Source of the DNA: an uncultured bacterium
GTDB lineage: Bacteria > Actinomycetota > Coriobacteriia > Coriobacteriales > Coriobacteriaceae
Direction: 5' to 3'
NCBI GenBank assembly: GCA_905215385.1
Contig: CAJMPY010000001.1
Coordinates: forward strand, 62,001 to 126,000
DNA: 64,000 nucleotides
The translations under genes and the position numbers were made by a program. Below are positions 26,114 to 34,409 of the stretch, piece after piece. Position 1 is the first letter of the stretch. Each line of letters opens with the position of its first letter. The notes under the pieces were generated by a model. The model had not been told where the DNA came from. It saw only the letters and a list, made by a program, of their open reading frames with translations, and did no database searches.

Positions 26114-28762
26114 CTAGCAGACGGCGTAGTCCTGAGGCTCGCGGCCGTAGTAGGCGTCCAGGTAGAGCTCCTTGATCTCGCTCATGAGCGGGTAGCGCGG
26201 GTTAGCGCCGGTGCACTGGTCGTTGAATGCCTGCTCGGTCATCTCGTCGAGGGTGTCGAGGAAGTACTGCTCGTCAACACCGTAGTCGGCGATGGTCTTC
26301 TTGACGCCGATGAAGTCCTTGAGCTCCTCGAGCTTCGTGATGAAGTTCTCGAAGACCTCCTTGTCGTCCTTGCCCTCGATGCCGCAGTACTTGGCCATCT
26401 CGGCGTAGTTGTGCAGCGCGTTGGGGTAAGTATACTGAGAGAAGGTACCCATCTTGACGGGAGCCTCGGCGGCGTTGTAGCGCATAACGCGGGTCAGGAT
26501 GACGGCGTTGGCGATGCCGTGGGGCAGGTGATGGAAAGCGCCGAGCTTGTGGGCCATGGAGTGGTTGAGGCCCAGGAAGGCGTTGGCGAAGGCCATACCG
26601 GCCATGCAGGAGGCGTTGTGCATCTCCTCGCGGGCGTGCGGGTCCTTGGCTCCGTTCGTGAAGCTGGAGGGCAGGTTCTCAAAGACGAGCTTAGCAGCGC
26701 GCTCGGAGAGACCCTTGGTGTAGTCGGAAGCCATGATGGAGACGTAGGACTCGATGGCGTGGGTCATGACGTCGATGCCAGAGGCAGCGGTCAGGCCGCG
26801 CGGGGCGGTCATGCAGTTGTCGGCGTCGACGATAGCCATGTTGGGGAGTAGCGCGTAGTCGGCGAGCGGCCACTTGATGCCGGTCTCCTTGTCGGTGATG
26901 ATGGCGAACGGCGTGCACTCGGAGCCGGTACCCGAAGAGGTCGGGACGGCGACGAAGTAGGCCTTCTTGCCCATCTCGGGGAAGGTGAAGATACGCTTGC
27001 GGATGTCCATGAAGTCCATGGCCATGTCCTCAAACTTGCACTCGGGGTGCTCGTACATCATCCACATGATCTTGCCGGCGTCCATAGCGGAGCCACCGCC
27101 GACGGCGATGATGACGTCCGGCTCAAAGAGAGCCATCTGCTTGGCGCCACGACGTGCGCACTGCAGCGACGGATCGGGCTCGACGTCGTAGAAGCAGTCG
27201 TGGGCGATGCCCATCTCGTCGAGCTTGGCCTCGATGGCGCGGGTGTTGCCATTCTTGAAGAGGAACTGGTCGGTGACGATGAAGGCGCGCTTCTTGCCCA
27301 TGACGTTGCCCAGCTCGTCGAGGGCGACGGGCGTGGAACCCTTCTTGAAGTAGACCTTCTCGGGAGCGCGGAACCACAGCATGTTCTCACGGCGCTCGGC
27401 CACAGTCTTAACGTTGATCAAGTGCTTCACCCCAACGTTCTCGGAGACGGAGTTGCCGCCCCAGGAGCCGCAGCCCAGGGTCAGAGACGGCTTCATGCCA
27501 AAGTTGTACAGGTCACCGATGCCGCCGTGCGAGGACGGGGTGTTGATGACGATACGGCAGGCCTTCATGACGTGCTCGAACAGGCTGATCTTCTCGGCCT
27601 GGGCGGGGTGCACGTACAGAGAGGCGGTGTGGCCCGGGCCACCGGCGAGCACCAGGTGCTCGGCCTTGTCGACGGCCTCCTGGAAGTCCTTGGCGTGGTA
27701 CATGGCCAGGACCGGGGAGAGCTTCTCGTGGGAGAACTCCTCCTTGGCGGGGTCGGTGGAGGTGACCTCGGCGATCAGGATCTTGGTCTTGGCGGGAACC
27801 TCGATGCCGGCGAGCTCGGCGATCTTGGCGGCAGCCATGCCGGGGATGCGGTGATCGAGGGCGCCGTTCTTGAACATGGCGGCACGCAGGGCCTCCATCT
27901 CGGCACCCTGCTTGACGAAGTAGCAGCCGCGCTTCTGGAACTCGGCCTTGACCTGGTCATAGATGGTGTCGATGACGGTCACGGACTGCTCGGAAGCGCA
28001 GATCATGCCGTTGTCGAAGGTCTTGGAGTGGATGATGGAGTTGACGGCGAGCAGCACGTCGGCGGTGTCGTCGATGACGACCGGGGTGTTACCGGCGCCA
28101 ACGCCCAGGGCGGGCTTGCCCGAGGAGTAAGCGGCCTTGACCATGCCCGGGCCACCGGTGGCGAGGATGATGTCGACGTCGCGCATGACCATGTTGGTCA
28201 GCTCGATGGAGGGGACATCGACCCAGCCGATGATGCCCTCGGGGGCGCCGGCCTTGACGGCGGCGTCAAGCACGAGCTTGGCGGCGGCGATGGTGCACTT
28301 GGCGGCTGCCGGGTGCGGGGAGATGATGATGGCGTTGCGGGTCTTCAGGCTGATCAGCGTCTTGAAGATCGCAGTGGAGGTGGGGTTGGTCGTCGGGATG
28401 ACGGCGCCCACGATGCCGATGGGCTCGGCGATCTTGGTGATGCCGTAGGCCTCGTCGCGCTCCAGGACACCACAGGTCTTGGTGTTCTTGTAAGCGTTGT
28501 AGATGTACTCTGCGGCGTAGTGGTTCTTGATGACCTTGTCCTCAAGAACGCCGCGGCCGGTCTCCTCGATGGCCATCTTCGCCAACGGGATACGAGCCTT
28601 GTTGGCGGCCATGGCGGCCTCATAGAAGATCTTGTCGACCTGCTCCTGCGTGTACGTAGCAAAAAGCGCCTGGGCCTCTCGCATCTGAGCGAGCTTAGCC
28701 TCAAGCGCCTCTACGTTGTCCACAATTGCGGGAGTAGTGTTTTCCGGTGACTTTTTCACCAT
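26114..28762 (-). CDS. adhE: Bifunctional acetaldehyde-CoA/alcohol dehydrogenase
   Basis: AdhE reduces acetyl-CoA to acetaldehyde and then ethanol, recycling NADH during fermentation; the enzyme forms spirosomes. The 882-residue protein has the N-terminal CoA-acylating ALDH domain with EPIGIVGAVIPTTNPTSTAIFK, GVGAGNTPVVID and catalytic Cys in NGMICASEQSV, then a linker and the iron-dependent alcohol dehydrogenase domain with GGGSAMDAGK, SSGTGSECTPFA and the metal-ligand region MAHKLGAFHHLPHGIANA. Length is normal. AAGGAG lies 9 nt before ATG 28762 on the minus strand. An extended -10 and a palindromic operator lie upstream. Fermentative context fits an obligate anaerobe. Confidence 0.97.
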   Translation of the reverse strand: MVKKSPENTTPAIVDNVEALEAKLAQMREAQALFATYTQEQVDKIFYEAAMAANKARIPLAKMAIEETGRGVLEDKVIKNHYAAEYIYNAYKNTKTCGVLERDEAYGITKIAEPIGIVGAVIPTTNPTSTAIFKTLISLKTRNAIIISPHPAAAKCTIAAAKLVLDAAVKAGAPEGIIGWVDVPSIELTNMVMRDVDIILATGGPGMVKAAYSSGKPALGVGAGNTPVVIDDTADVLLAVNSIIHSKTFDNGMICASEQSVTVIDTIYDQVKAEFQKRGCYFVKQGAEMEALRAAMFKNGALDHRIPGMAAAKIAELAGIEVPAKTKILIAEVTSTDPAKEEFSHEKLSPVLAMYHAKDFQEAVDKAEHLVLAGGPGHTASLYVHPAQAEKISLFEHVMKACRIVINTPSSHGGIGDLYNFGMKPSLTLGCGSWGGNSVSENVGVKHLINVKTVAERRENMLWFRAPEKVYFKKGSTPVALDELGNVMGKKRAFIVTDQFLFKNGNTRAIEAKLDEMGIAHDCFYDVEPDPSLQCARRGAKQMALFEPDVIIAVGGGSAMDAGKIMWMMYEHPECKFEDMAMDFMDIRKRIFTFPEMGKKAYFVAVPTSSGTGSECTPFAIITDKETGIKWPLADYALLPNMAIVDADNCMTAPRGLTAASGIDVMTHAIESYVSIMASDYTKGLSERAAKLVFENLPSSFTNGAKDPHAREEMHNASCMAGMAFANAFLGLNHSMAHKLGAFHHLPHGIANAVILTRVMRYNAAEAPVKMGTFSQYTYPNALHNYAEMAKYCGIEGKDDKEVFENFITKLEELKDFIGVKKTIADYGVDEQYFLDTLDEMTEQAFNDQCTGANPRYPLMSEIKELYLDAYYGREPQDYAVC

Positions 28763-28802
28763 TTGTGTCTCCTTGCGATCGGAGATTTACCCTACGTCTT
28801 GC

Positions 28803-28811
28803 ATGATAGCA
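28803..28811 (-). promoter_or_regulatory. Extended -10 of the adhE promoter
   Basis: On the minus strand this reads TGCTATCAT, identical to the rpsB extended -10, about 40 nt before the adhE ATG. No convincing -35 is seen. Confidence 0.5.
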
Positions 28812-28872
28812 AGAAATTATTCGGCGAACGGTAAGATTCCCGTAAAAGGCATACTAAAACGCTTCAATCAAC

Positions 28873-28884
28873 TGAAACGTTTCA
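28873..28884. promoter_or_regulatory. Candidate LacI/CcpA-type operator upstream of adhE
   Basis: TGAAACGTTTCA is a perfect 12-bp palindrome with a central CG, the usual architecture of LacI-family sites. A partial copy, AAACGCTTCAA, lies just to its left near 28856-28866. Located about 65 bp upstream of the adhE -10. Confidence 0.45.
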
Positions 28885-28913
28885 ACTATAACTATCTGCC
28901 TATTGCATTGCCC

Positions 28914-29976
28914 CGCTCATTGGGGACAGACTTACATGAGTGCTTTCACTCATTTGTGACAGACATGGATTTGTCATTTTGCCGTTTTGGGCCTGTTTTT
29001 GGCGCAGATTGGATATAAATAGGTCACAGGCTCAGCATTTCGCGTTCCTTCTCTCCTTTTAGGTGTTGCCTGTACGGCTTTGAAAGGAGAGACCATGCCC
29101 CGATGCGCCCGCGAAATATCGCTCACCGGCTATTACCACGTCTTTGACCGCGGCAACTCCAAACAGATCATTTTTGAAGATGATTCCGACCGCTATCGTT
29201 TCTTATCGGACATCTCAGACAGGTTTGCGTGCCATGACGTGGCGGTGTTGGCCTGGTGCCTTATGGATAATCACTTCCATTTGATGGTTGATGACCCATA
29301 TGACAACCTTTCAAAGGCAATGCAGTGCGCGCTGACGGCCTATGCCAAGTATTTCAATGGAAAAACGGGAAGAACGGGTCACCTGTTTGATAATCGCTAT
29401 TCGCGGATCGCGGTCGAGTCGGACACGCAGGCGGTGCAGTTGCTCGATTATATCCATCTCAATCCTGTGAAAGGTGTGCTCGACTCGCTCGATGCCTACC
29501 GCTGGTCAAGCTACAAGGCATACCAGCTGGGATACGATCCCTTTGATATCTGTGACGCGGCCCCTATGCTCGATATTGTCGGAGGCTCTCGTTGCTATTG
29601 CGAGCATCTCGAGGAAGTTGCCGGGCGCATCTGGTCAGTGGAGATTCTTCCGCGCCGACGGATCCCCGATGAGGACGCCCTTTCCGTTGCGCGCGAAGTT
29701 TTGCCGAGCATTGATCCTGCGCTGCTCAAGGCCCTGCCACGCCCCGAACGCGATGCCTGTCTGCTAAGGCTCAGGCGGGCCCATCTTACGGTCAAGCAAA
29801 TTGCCCGTATCACCGGTATCGGCGCTACAAGCGTAACCAAGGCCACCACAGGCTGGAACGAGGCGGCCTGAGGTATGGATTGGGGCCGATCGATGCACTG
29901 TGAGCTTAGGAAAGCATTCATCTAAGTCTGTCCCCAATGCGTGAAAACACTCATGTAAGTCTGTCCCCAATGAGTG
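28914..29976 (+). mobile_element. REP-associated tyrosine transposase (RAYT) element with inverted-repeat ends
   Basis: A 29-nt REP-like unit at the left end (28914-28942) matches the reverse complement of the unit at the right end (29948-29976) at 28 of 29 positions, 27 of them contiguous (28916-28942 with 29948-29974). A second right-end unit at 29915-29943 is a direct repeat (26 of 29). Each unit can fold: CACTCAT and ATGAGTG flank a core with GTCTGTCCCC. One gene, the Y1 transposase, lies inside. No target duplication is seen, as expected for HUH elements. The right end touches the rpmB terminator. Confidence 0.8.
29095..29871 (+). CDS. REP-associated tyrosine transposase (Y1_Tnp, HUH superfamily)
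   Basis: The 258-residue protein has the Y1 transposase domain in its first 125 residues: SLTGYYHVFDRGNSKQIIF, the HUH motif DNHFHLMV with His60 and His62, and the catalytic Tyr119 in LLDYIHLNPVKG, followed by YRWSSYKAY. The C-terminal part carries a helix-turn-helix-like LTVKQIARITGIGATSVTKA, probably for REP binding. ATG 29095 follows AAAGGAGA; the TTG at 29080 precedes that SD. All catalytic residues are intact, so it may be active or domesticated. It has no co-oriented neighbours and interrupts adhE-rpmB. Confidence 0.92.
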   Translation: MPRCAREISLTGYYHVFDRGNSKQIIFEDDSDRYRFLSDISDRFACHDVAVLAWCLMDNHFHLMVDDPYDNLSKAMQCALTAYAKYFNGKTGRTGHLFDNRYSRIAVESDTQAVQLLDYIHLNPVKGVLDSLDAYRWSSYKAYQLGYDPFDICDAAPMLDIVGGSRCYCEHLEEVAGRIWSVEILPRRRIPDEDALSVAREVLPSIDPALLKALPRPERDACLLRLRRAHLTVKQIARITGIGATSVTKATTGWNEAA

Positions 29977-29977
29977 C

Positions 29978-30010
29978 AAAAAGGCGCCCTCCGTGGGGGA
30001 GGACGCCTTT
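29978..30010 (-). terminator. Terminator of rpmB
   Basis: Stem AAAGGCG..CCTCC / GGAGG..CGCCTTT; on the minus strand it ends in CCTTTTTG. It begins 2 nt after the right end of the transposase element. Confidence 0.75.
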
Positions 30011-30078
30011 GGTAAGTTCTATATGAACGCGAGGTCTTTGACCCGGAGAGTCCGAGGTACTTGTTGGTAAGACCTTAT

Positions 30079-30267
30079 TTAGGAGCGCGCAACCTTGCCG
30101 GACTTGAGGCAGGTGGAGCAAACGTTCATCTTGCGACGGTGACCATCGACGACGACGTAAACGCGCTGGATGTTGGGGCGGAACTTACGGTTGGTGACGC
30201 GGTGAGAGTGGCTGATGGAGCGACCGGCAACGGGGTGCTTACCGCAAACTTCGCAAACTTTGGACAT
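30079..30267 (-). CDS. rpmB: 50S ribosomal protein L28, zinc-binding form
   Basis: The 62-residue L28 has two CxxC pairs, KVCEVCGK at the N-terminus and NVCSTCLKSGK near the end, so it is the Zn-binding (C+) paralogue type. HSHRVTNRKFRPNIQRVYVVVDG is the conserved L28 body. A longer in-frame ORF to 30315 is rejected because AAGGAGGGTCAGTT directly precedes the ATG at 30267. It is a single-gene unit with its own promoter and terminator. Confidence 0.96.
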   Translation of the reverse strand: MSKVCEVCGKHPVAGRSISHSHRVTNRKFRPNIQRVYVVVDGHRRKMNVCSTCLKSGKVARS

Positions 30268-30321
30268 AACTGACCCTCCTTGGGCGACAAACGAACATGT
30301 CGCGTTAACAAACAAGCCTGA

Positions 30322-30330
30322 ACTATAGCA
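30322..30330 (-). promoter_or_regulatory. Extended -10 of the rpmB promoter
   Basis: On the minus strand TGCTATAGT, about 55 nt before rpmB. The same 9-mer precedes rpsT. Confidence 0.55.
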
Positions 30331-30590
30331 CAGAAGCAGCTCCCTGTGCGTAATCTACACAGAGATATTCCTCTTTTGGCGATAGTGCTCACGCCACGGC
30401 CCTGGACGTAGATCCGATTTGCGTGCAGCAGAGGGGATTATGCCAGCTCGTGCGTGCGTTTTCAAGCTCGTCCCACAAATATATATAGGTTTATGGAGCA
30501 TTGGGCTCCGTTTACGGATTGTTCTGTATTTATGCTCGCAATTAAGCTCGAGGTTGGCTACACTATCCCTTGACCATTAAAGGGGTACGA

Positions 30591-30679
30591 GATACCCACA
30601 TGGAATTACATAGCTGCCAAAGAGCAGCCCTTCCTGTGGGTGTCTGGTCCGCTTTAAGCGGTCGGGCATCTATTTTTTT
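30591..30679 (+). promoter_or_regulatory. Candidate pyr operon attenuator
   Basis: GATACCCACA (30591-30600) can pair with TGTGGGTGTC (30635-30644). The second arm overlaps the 5' side of a terminator-like hairpin (30639-30670, core CCGC-TTTAA-GCGG) followed by seven T (30673-30679), so the two structures are mutually exclusive. The position, 40 nt before pyrR, fits PyrR-controlled attenuation, although the terminator stem is imperfect and no clear PyrR-binding loop consensus was identified. Confidence 0.5.
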
Positions 30680-30718
30680 GACTGTGTCAGCAGTCAAGAC
30701 ATGTGAGGAAGGAGATCG

Positions 30719-31303
30719 ATGGGCACGACTTCCCCCAAGGCGGTCATCATGGACGAGACCGCCGTCAATCGAGCGATGACCCGCATCGCGCACGAGATTC
30801 TCGAGCGCAACGAGGGCTGTGAAGACCTCGCTCTGGTCGGCATCGTCACGCGCGGCGACCTTCTGGCAAAGAAGCTCGCCGAGGAGATCAAGGAGATCGA
30901 GGACGTCGACGTTCCGCTCGGCAGCCTGGACATCAGCTTCTACCGCGATGACTATGCGACCAATTTCGCTCCCGCGATCCACGCTACCAACATTCCCTTC
31001 AGCGTCGACGGCAAGCGCGTCGTGCTGGTGGACGACATCCTGTATACGGGCCGTACTATCCGCGCCGCTCTGGATGCCGTCATGGACCTGGGCCGTCCGA
31101 GCCGCATCGAGCTGGCAGTTCTCGTTGACCGCGGTCACCGTGAGCTCCCCATCTCGCCGGACTTTGTCGGCAAGAACGTTCCCTCGTCGCATGAGGAGAA
31201 CGTGCACCTATATATGAAGGAAGTCGACGGCCACACCGCCGTCGAGATTAACGACGTCGCGCCGGGTTCCCACGTGGGCTCCGCGCCGCTGGGAGGTGAG
31301 TAG
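30719..31303 (+). CDS. pyrR: Bifunctional pyr regulatory protein / uracil phosphoribosyltransferase PyrR
   Basis: PyrR binds pyr mRNA in response to UMP or PRPP and has UPRT activity. The 194-residue protein has the type I PRTase fold: ALVGIVTRGDLLAKKLAEEI, the LDISFYRDDY segment, and the PRPP-binding loop VVLVDDILYTGRTIRAALDA, then RPSRIELAVLVDRGHRELPI. ATG 30719 follows AAGGAGA. It is first in the operon, behind the candidate attenuator; autoregulation is inferred from family knowledge and that leader. Confidence 0.96.
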   Translation: MGTTSPKAVIMDETAVNRAMTRIAHEILERNEGCEDLALVGIVTRGDLLAKKLAEEIKEIEDVDVPLGSLDISFYRDDYATNFAPAIHATNIPFSVDGKRVVLVDDILYTGRTIRAALDAVMDLGRPSRIELAVLVDRGHRELPISPDFVGKNVPSSHEENVHLYMKEVDGHTAVEINDVAPGSHVGSAPLGGE

Positions 31304-31307
31304 TACC

Positions 31308-32252
31308 GTGGCGTTCAACCATAAGCACCTGATCGACATTACCGAGTACTCCGAAGAGGACATCAAGCTCATCCTCGAGACCGCCAAGGCGTTCTCTGAG
31401 GTCAACGAGCGTGCGATCAAGAAGGTCCCCACGCTCAAGGGCAAGACCATCGTCAACATGTTCAACGAGCCCTCGACGCGCACCCGCAGCTCCTTCGAGC
31501 TCGCCGAGAAGCGCCTTTCGGCCGACAGCCTCAACTTTGGCGGCTCCTCGACCTCCACGGTCAAGGGCGAGAGCCTCGTCGACACCGTCGAGACCCTCAA
31601 CGCCTACAAGATTGATTGCATCGTCGTTCGCGATAAGCACGCCGGTGCTCCCTACATCGTCACGCAGAACTCGCCCGCGAGCGTCATCTGCGCCGGCGAC
31701 GGCAAGCACAACCACCCCACGCAGGCCCTGCTCGACCTGTACACCATCTGGGAGCACAAGGGTGACTTCCACGGTCTGAAGGTCGCCGTCGTCGGCGATA
31801 TCGCGCACTCCCGCGTGTGCGGCTCGCTGATCCCCGCACTTAAGATCATGGGCTGCGAGACCTACGCCGTCGCCCCCGGCACGCTGCTGCCGCCGGCGCC
31901 CGAGGTCCTGGGCTGCGACCACGTGACGAGCGACCTCGATTCCGTCCTGCCCGAGCTGGACGTCGTCTACATGTTGCGCGTGCAGCAGGAGCGCCTCGAG
32001 GGCGCACCGTTCCCCACGATTCGTGAGTACCACAAGCTCTTCGGTCTGACCAAGGACCGCGAGAAGCTCATGAAGCCCGATGCGATTATCTGCCACCCGG
32101 GCCCCATCAACCGCGGCGTTGAGTTCGACTCCTATATGGCCGACCACCCGCAACGCTCCGTCATCCTGGAGCAGGTCTACGCCGGTATCTGCGTGCGTAT
32201 GGCTATCCTGTATCTGCTGCTTGGAGGTGCCGATAATGGCCTTGCTTCTTAA
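31308..32252 (+). CDS. pyrB: Aspartate carbamoyltransferase catalytic subunit
   Basis: ATCase makes carbamoyl aspartate, the first committed pyrimidine step. The 314-residue protein has the carbamoyl-phosphate binding FNEPSTRTRSSFE, the HPTQALLDLYTI motif, VAVVGDIAHSRVCGSLI, and PGPINRGVE near the end. GTG 31308 is chosen because GGGAGGTGAG lies 8 nt upstream; the earlier in-frame GTG 31296 is inside that SD. The 3' end overlaps pyrC by 17 nt. No pyrI regulatory subunit gene is present. Confidence 0.96.
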   Translation: MAFNHKHLIDITEYSEEDIKLILETAKAFSEVNERAIKKVPTLKGKTIVNMFNEPSTRTRSSFELAEKRLSADSLNFGGSSTSTVKGESLVDTVETLNAYKIDCIVVRDKHAGAPYIVTQNSPASVICAGDGKHNHPTQALLDLYTIWEHKGDFHGLKVAVVGDIAHSRVCGSLIPALKIMGCETYAVAPGTLLPPAPEVLGCDHVTSDLDSVLPELDVVYMLRVQQERLEGAPFPTIREYHKLFGLTKDREKLMKPDAIICHPGPINRGVEFDSYMADHPQRSVILEQVYAGICVRMAILYLLLGGADNGLAS

Positions 32253-33525
32253 GAATGCCCACGTCGTCGATCCGTCCGTCGAGCTTGACGGTGTCGTCGA
32301 CGTCCTGATCGACGGTGACAAGATCGCCGAGGTCGGCGAGAACCTCGCCGCCGAGGGAGCCGAGGTCCGCGACCTTTCCGGCAAGTATCTCGTCCCCGGC
32401 CTGGTGGATATGCACGTGCATCTGCGCGAGCCTGGCTACGAGGTCAAAGAGGACATCGAGAGCGGCACCCGCGCTGCTGCCAAGGGCGGCTTCACCGGCG
32501 TGTGCGCCATGCCCAACACCGATCCCGTCACCGATAACGGCACCGTCGTGGAGTTCGTCAAGTCCCGCGCTGCCGAGGTCGGCCACTGCCGCGTCTATCC
32601 GTCGGGCGCCATGACCCGCGGTCTTAAGGGCGAGGCCATGTCCGAGATGGGCGATATGGTCGCCCACGGCGCCGTCGCCTTCACCGACGATGGTCGCGGC
32701 GTGCAGGGCGCGGGCATGCTCCGTCGCTGCATGGACTACGGCAAGATGTTCGGCAAGGTCTTTATGAGCCACTGCCAGGACGAAGATCTGGTCGGCCACG
32801 GCCAGATCAACGAGGGCAAGGTCTCGACCCGTCTGGCCCTCGAGGGTTGGCCGGCCGCCGGCGAGGAGCTTCAGATTGCCCGCGACATCGAGATTGCCAA
32901 GCTGACCGGTGCCAAGCTGCACATCCAGCACATCTCCACCGCTCATGGCCTGGAGCTCGTGCGTGCCGGTAAGTCTGCCGGTGTCCAGGTGACCTGCGAG
33001 GCCACCCCGCACCACATGTTCCTGACCGAGAACGACCTGGACGAGACTTACAACACCTCGCTCAAGGTCAATCCGCCGCTGCGCACCGACGAGGATGCCG
33101 AGGCCATCCGTCAGGGTGTCATCGACGGTACCGTCGACGCTATCGTTACCGACCACGCTCCCCACACCCCGTGGGAGAAGGCCCGCGAGTTCGAGCTCGC
33201 GCCCTTTGGAATGATTGGCCTCGAGACTTCGCTGTCGCTCGTGCTCACTGAGCTGGTCAACACGGGCAAGATGAGCGTGAGCCGCATGGTCGAGCTCATG
33301 GCCATCAAGCCGCGTGAGATTCTGGGCCTCGATCAGGTTCAGGTCAAGGCGGGCTCTGTCGCCGACCTGACCGTGTTCGACCCCTCCGCAACCTGGACGG
33401 TTGGCGAGGACGGTTACGAGTCGCGCGCCGAGAACTCCGGTTTTGCCGGCCGCACGCTCACCGGTCGTGCCACCGATGTATTTGTCGGTGGCAAGCAGAC
33501 GCTCGCCGACGGCTGCATCTGCTAG
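32236..33525 (+). CDS. pyrC: Dihydroorotase (class I)
   Basis: Zinc amidohydrolase that cyclises carbamoyl aspartate to dihydroorotate. The 429-residue protein has the metal-binding LVDMHVHLREPG motif, AMPNTDPVTDN, the later ligand His residues in HIQHIST and TCEATPHHMFLTEND, and the catalytic Asp in IVTDHAPHTPWEK. ATG 32236 follows GGAGGTG and overlaps pyrB, implying translational coupling. A hairpin lies between this gene and pyrK. Confidence 0.97.
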   Translation: MALLLKNAHVVDPSVELDGVVDVLIDGDKIAEVGENLAAEGAEVRDLSGKYLVPGLVDMHVHLREPGYEVKEDIESGTRAAAKGGFTGVCAMPNTDPVTDNGTVVEFVKSRAAEVGHCRVYPSGAMTRGLKGEAMSEMGDMVAHGAVAFTDDGRGVQGAGMLRRCMDYGKMFGKVFMSHCQDEDLVGHGQINEGKVSTRLALEGWPAAGEELQIARDIEIAKLTGAKLHIQHISTAHGLELVRAGKSAGVQVTCEATPHHMFLTENDLDETYNTSLKVNPPLRTDEDAEAIRQGVIDGTVDAIVTDHAPHTPWEKAREFELAPFGMIGLETSLSLVLTELVNTGKMSVSRMVELMAIKPREILGLDQVQVKAGSVADLTVFDPSATWTVGEDGYESRAENSGFAGRTLTGRATDVFVGGKQTLADGCIC

Positions 33526-33545
33526 CATAGCCTTATCGCTTTTGT

Positions 33546-33578
33546 GCGCGGCGCCCTTGCGGTGCCGCGCTTTCTGTT
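33546..33578 (+). terminator. Hairpin between pyrC and pyrK
   Basis: A 10-bp GC-rich stem (33546-33555 with 33561-33570, one G-U) with loop CTTGC followed by TTTCTGTT. It could partly attenuate expression of pyrK-pyrD-pyrF relative to pyrRBC. Confidence 0.55.
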
Positions 33579-33617
33579 CGTTTAGACCATGCAACCGCAT
33601 GGGGGATTGGAGCGTCT

Positions 33618-34409
33618 ATGCCCACACCTTCCACTGCACGCATGCACGACTTCGAGGTCGTCTCGAACCGGGAGATCGCCGACGGCATCTTCTCGCTCGT
33701 AATCTCGGCCCCCAAGCTTGCAAGTGCGCTCAAGCCCGGTCAGTTTGTGAACATTGCCGTGCCCGGCGATGCCTCCTCGCTGCTTCGCGTGCCCCTGAGC
33801 TTCTATCGCGCCGACGCCGAGGCCGGCACCGTCGAGCTGTGGTACGCCGTCGTGGGCGACGATACCCGCCGTTTGTCTCAGATGGGCCCTGGCTCCACCT
33901 CTAACCTGTTGGGCCCCGGTGGCCGTGGCTGGATGGTACCCGAGGGCACCAGGAAGGCACTGCTCGTCGCCGGTGGCATCGGCGTTCCGCCTGTGCTGTG
34001 TCTTGCCGGCATGCTTGCCGAGCAGGGTGTTGATGTGGACGTGTGCCTGGGCTTTGGCACCGCTTCCAAAGTCGTGGGTGTCGATGAGTTCCGTGCGCTG
34101 GGCGCCACGGTTAACGTGTGCACCGACGACGGTTCGCTCGGCACGCACGGTTTTTGCACCGATCCGGCAGCCGAGCTGCTTGGAGAGGGCGGCTACGACT
34201 ACGTGGCCAGCTGCGGCCCCGCCGTCATGATGAAGAAAGTCGCCGCCGCTGCCGCTGAGGCCGGTGCGTACTGCGAGGTGTCGCTCGAGCGCATGATGAG
34301 CTGCGGCTTTGGCGCCTGCAACACCTGCAATGTCGAGACGGTCGACGGTATGAAGGGCGCCTGCATGTGCGGCCCCGTGTTCGATGCTTCCAAGGTGGTG
34401 GTCTTCTAG
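33618..34409 (+). CDS. pyrK: Dihydroorotate dehydrogenase electron transfer subunit
   Basis: PyrK is the FAD and [2Fe-2S] partner that passes electrons from dihydroorotate dehydrogenase B to NAD+. The 263-residue protein has the flavin-binding LLRVPLSFYRA, the GPGGRGW and LLVAGGIGVPPVLCLAGML elements, and the C-terminal cluster cysteines in MSCGFGACNTCNVE and GACMCGPVF. Its stop overlaps the pyrD start, which fits the obligate PyrD-PyrK complex. Confidence 0.95.
   Translation: MPTPSTARMHDFEVVSNREIADGIFSLVISAPKLASALKPGQFVNIAVPGDASSLLRVPLSFYRADAEAGTVELWYAVVGDDTRRLSQMGPGSTSNLLGPGGRGWMVPEGTRKALLVAGGIGVPPVLCLAGMLAEQGVDVDVCLGFGTASKVVGVDEFRALGATVNVCTDDGSLGTHGFCTDPAAELLGEGGYDYVASCGPAVMMKKVAAAAAEAGAYCEVSLERMMSCGFGACNTCNVETVDGMKGACMCGPVFDASKVVVF

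Larger units (their letters stand above)
28763..29094. other. Intergenic region between divergent adhE and the transposase gene
   Basis: No gene is supported here. It holds the adhE ribosome binding site and promoter region, the palindromic operator, the left end of the REP-associated transposase element from 28914, and an AT-rich stretch before the transposase. A 100-residue ORF beginning inside adhE at 28716 is judged a chance frame. Confidence 0.6.
30268..30718. other. Intergenic region between divergent rpmB and pyrR
   Basis: No coding sequence is supported. The left 90 bp hold the rpmB start region and promoter. The right half contains a possible -10, TACACT (30559-30564), for the pyr operon and its attenuator. 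The middle (about 30360-30550) is AT-richer than the surroundings and shows no recognisable feature. Confidence 0.6.

Noticed and set aside
27047..28750. Plus-strand ORF of 567 codons opposite adhE
   Set aside because: Composition is a V/D/L/G repeat typical of the complement of GC-rich coding DNA; adhE on the minus strand is unambiguous.
28716..29018. 100-codon plus-strand ORF between adhE and the transposase
   Set aside because: Starts inside adhE, crosses the adhE promoter and the transposon end, and has no ribosome binding site.
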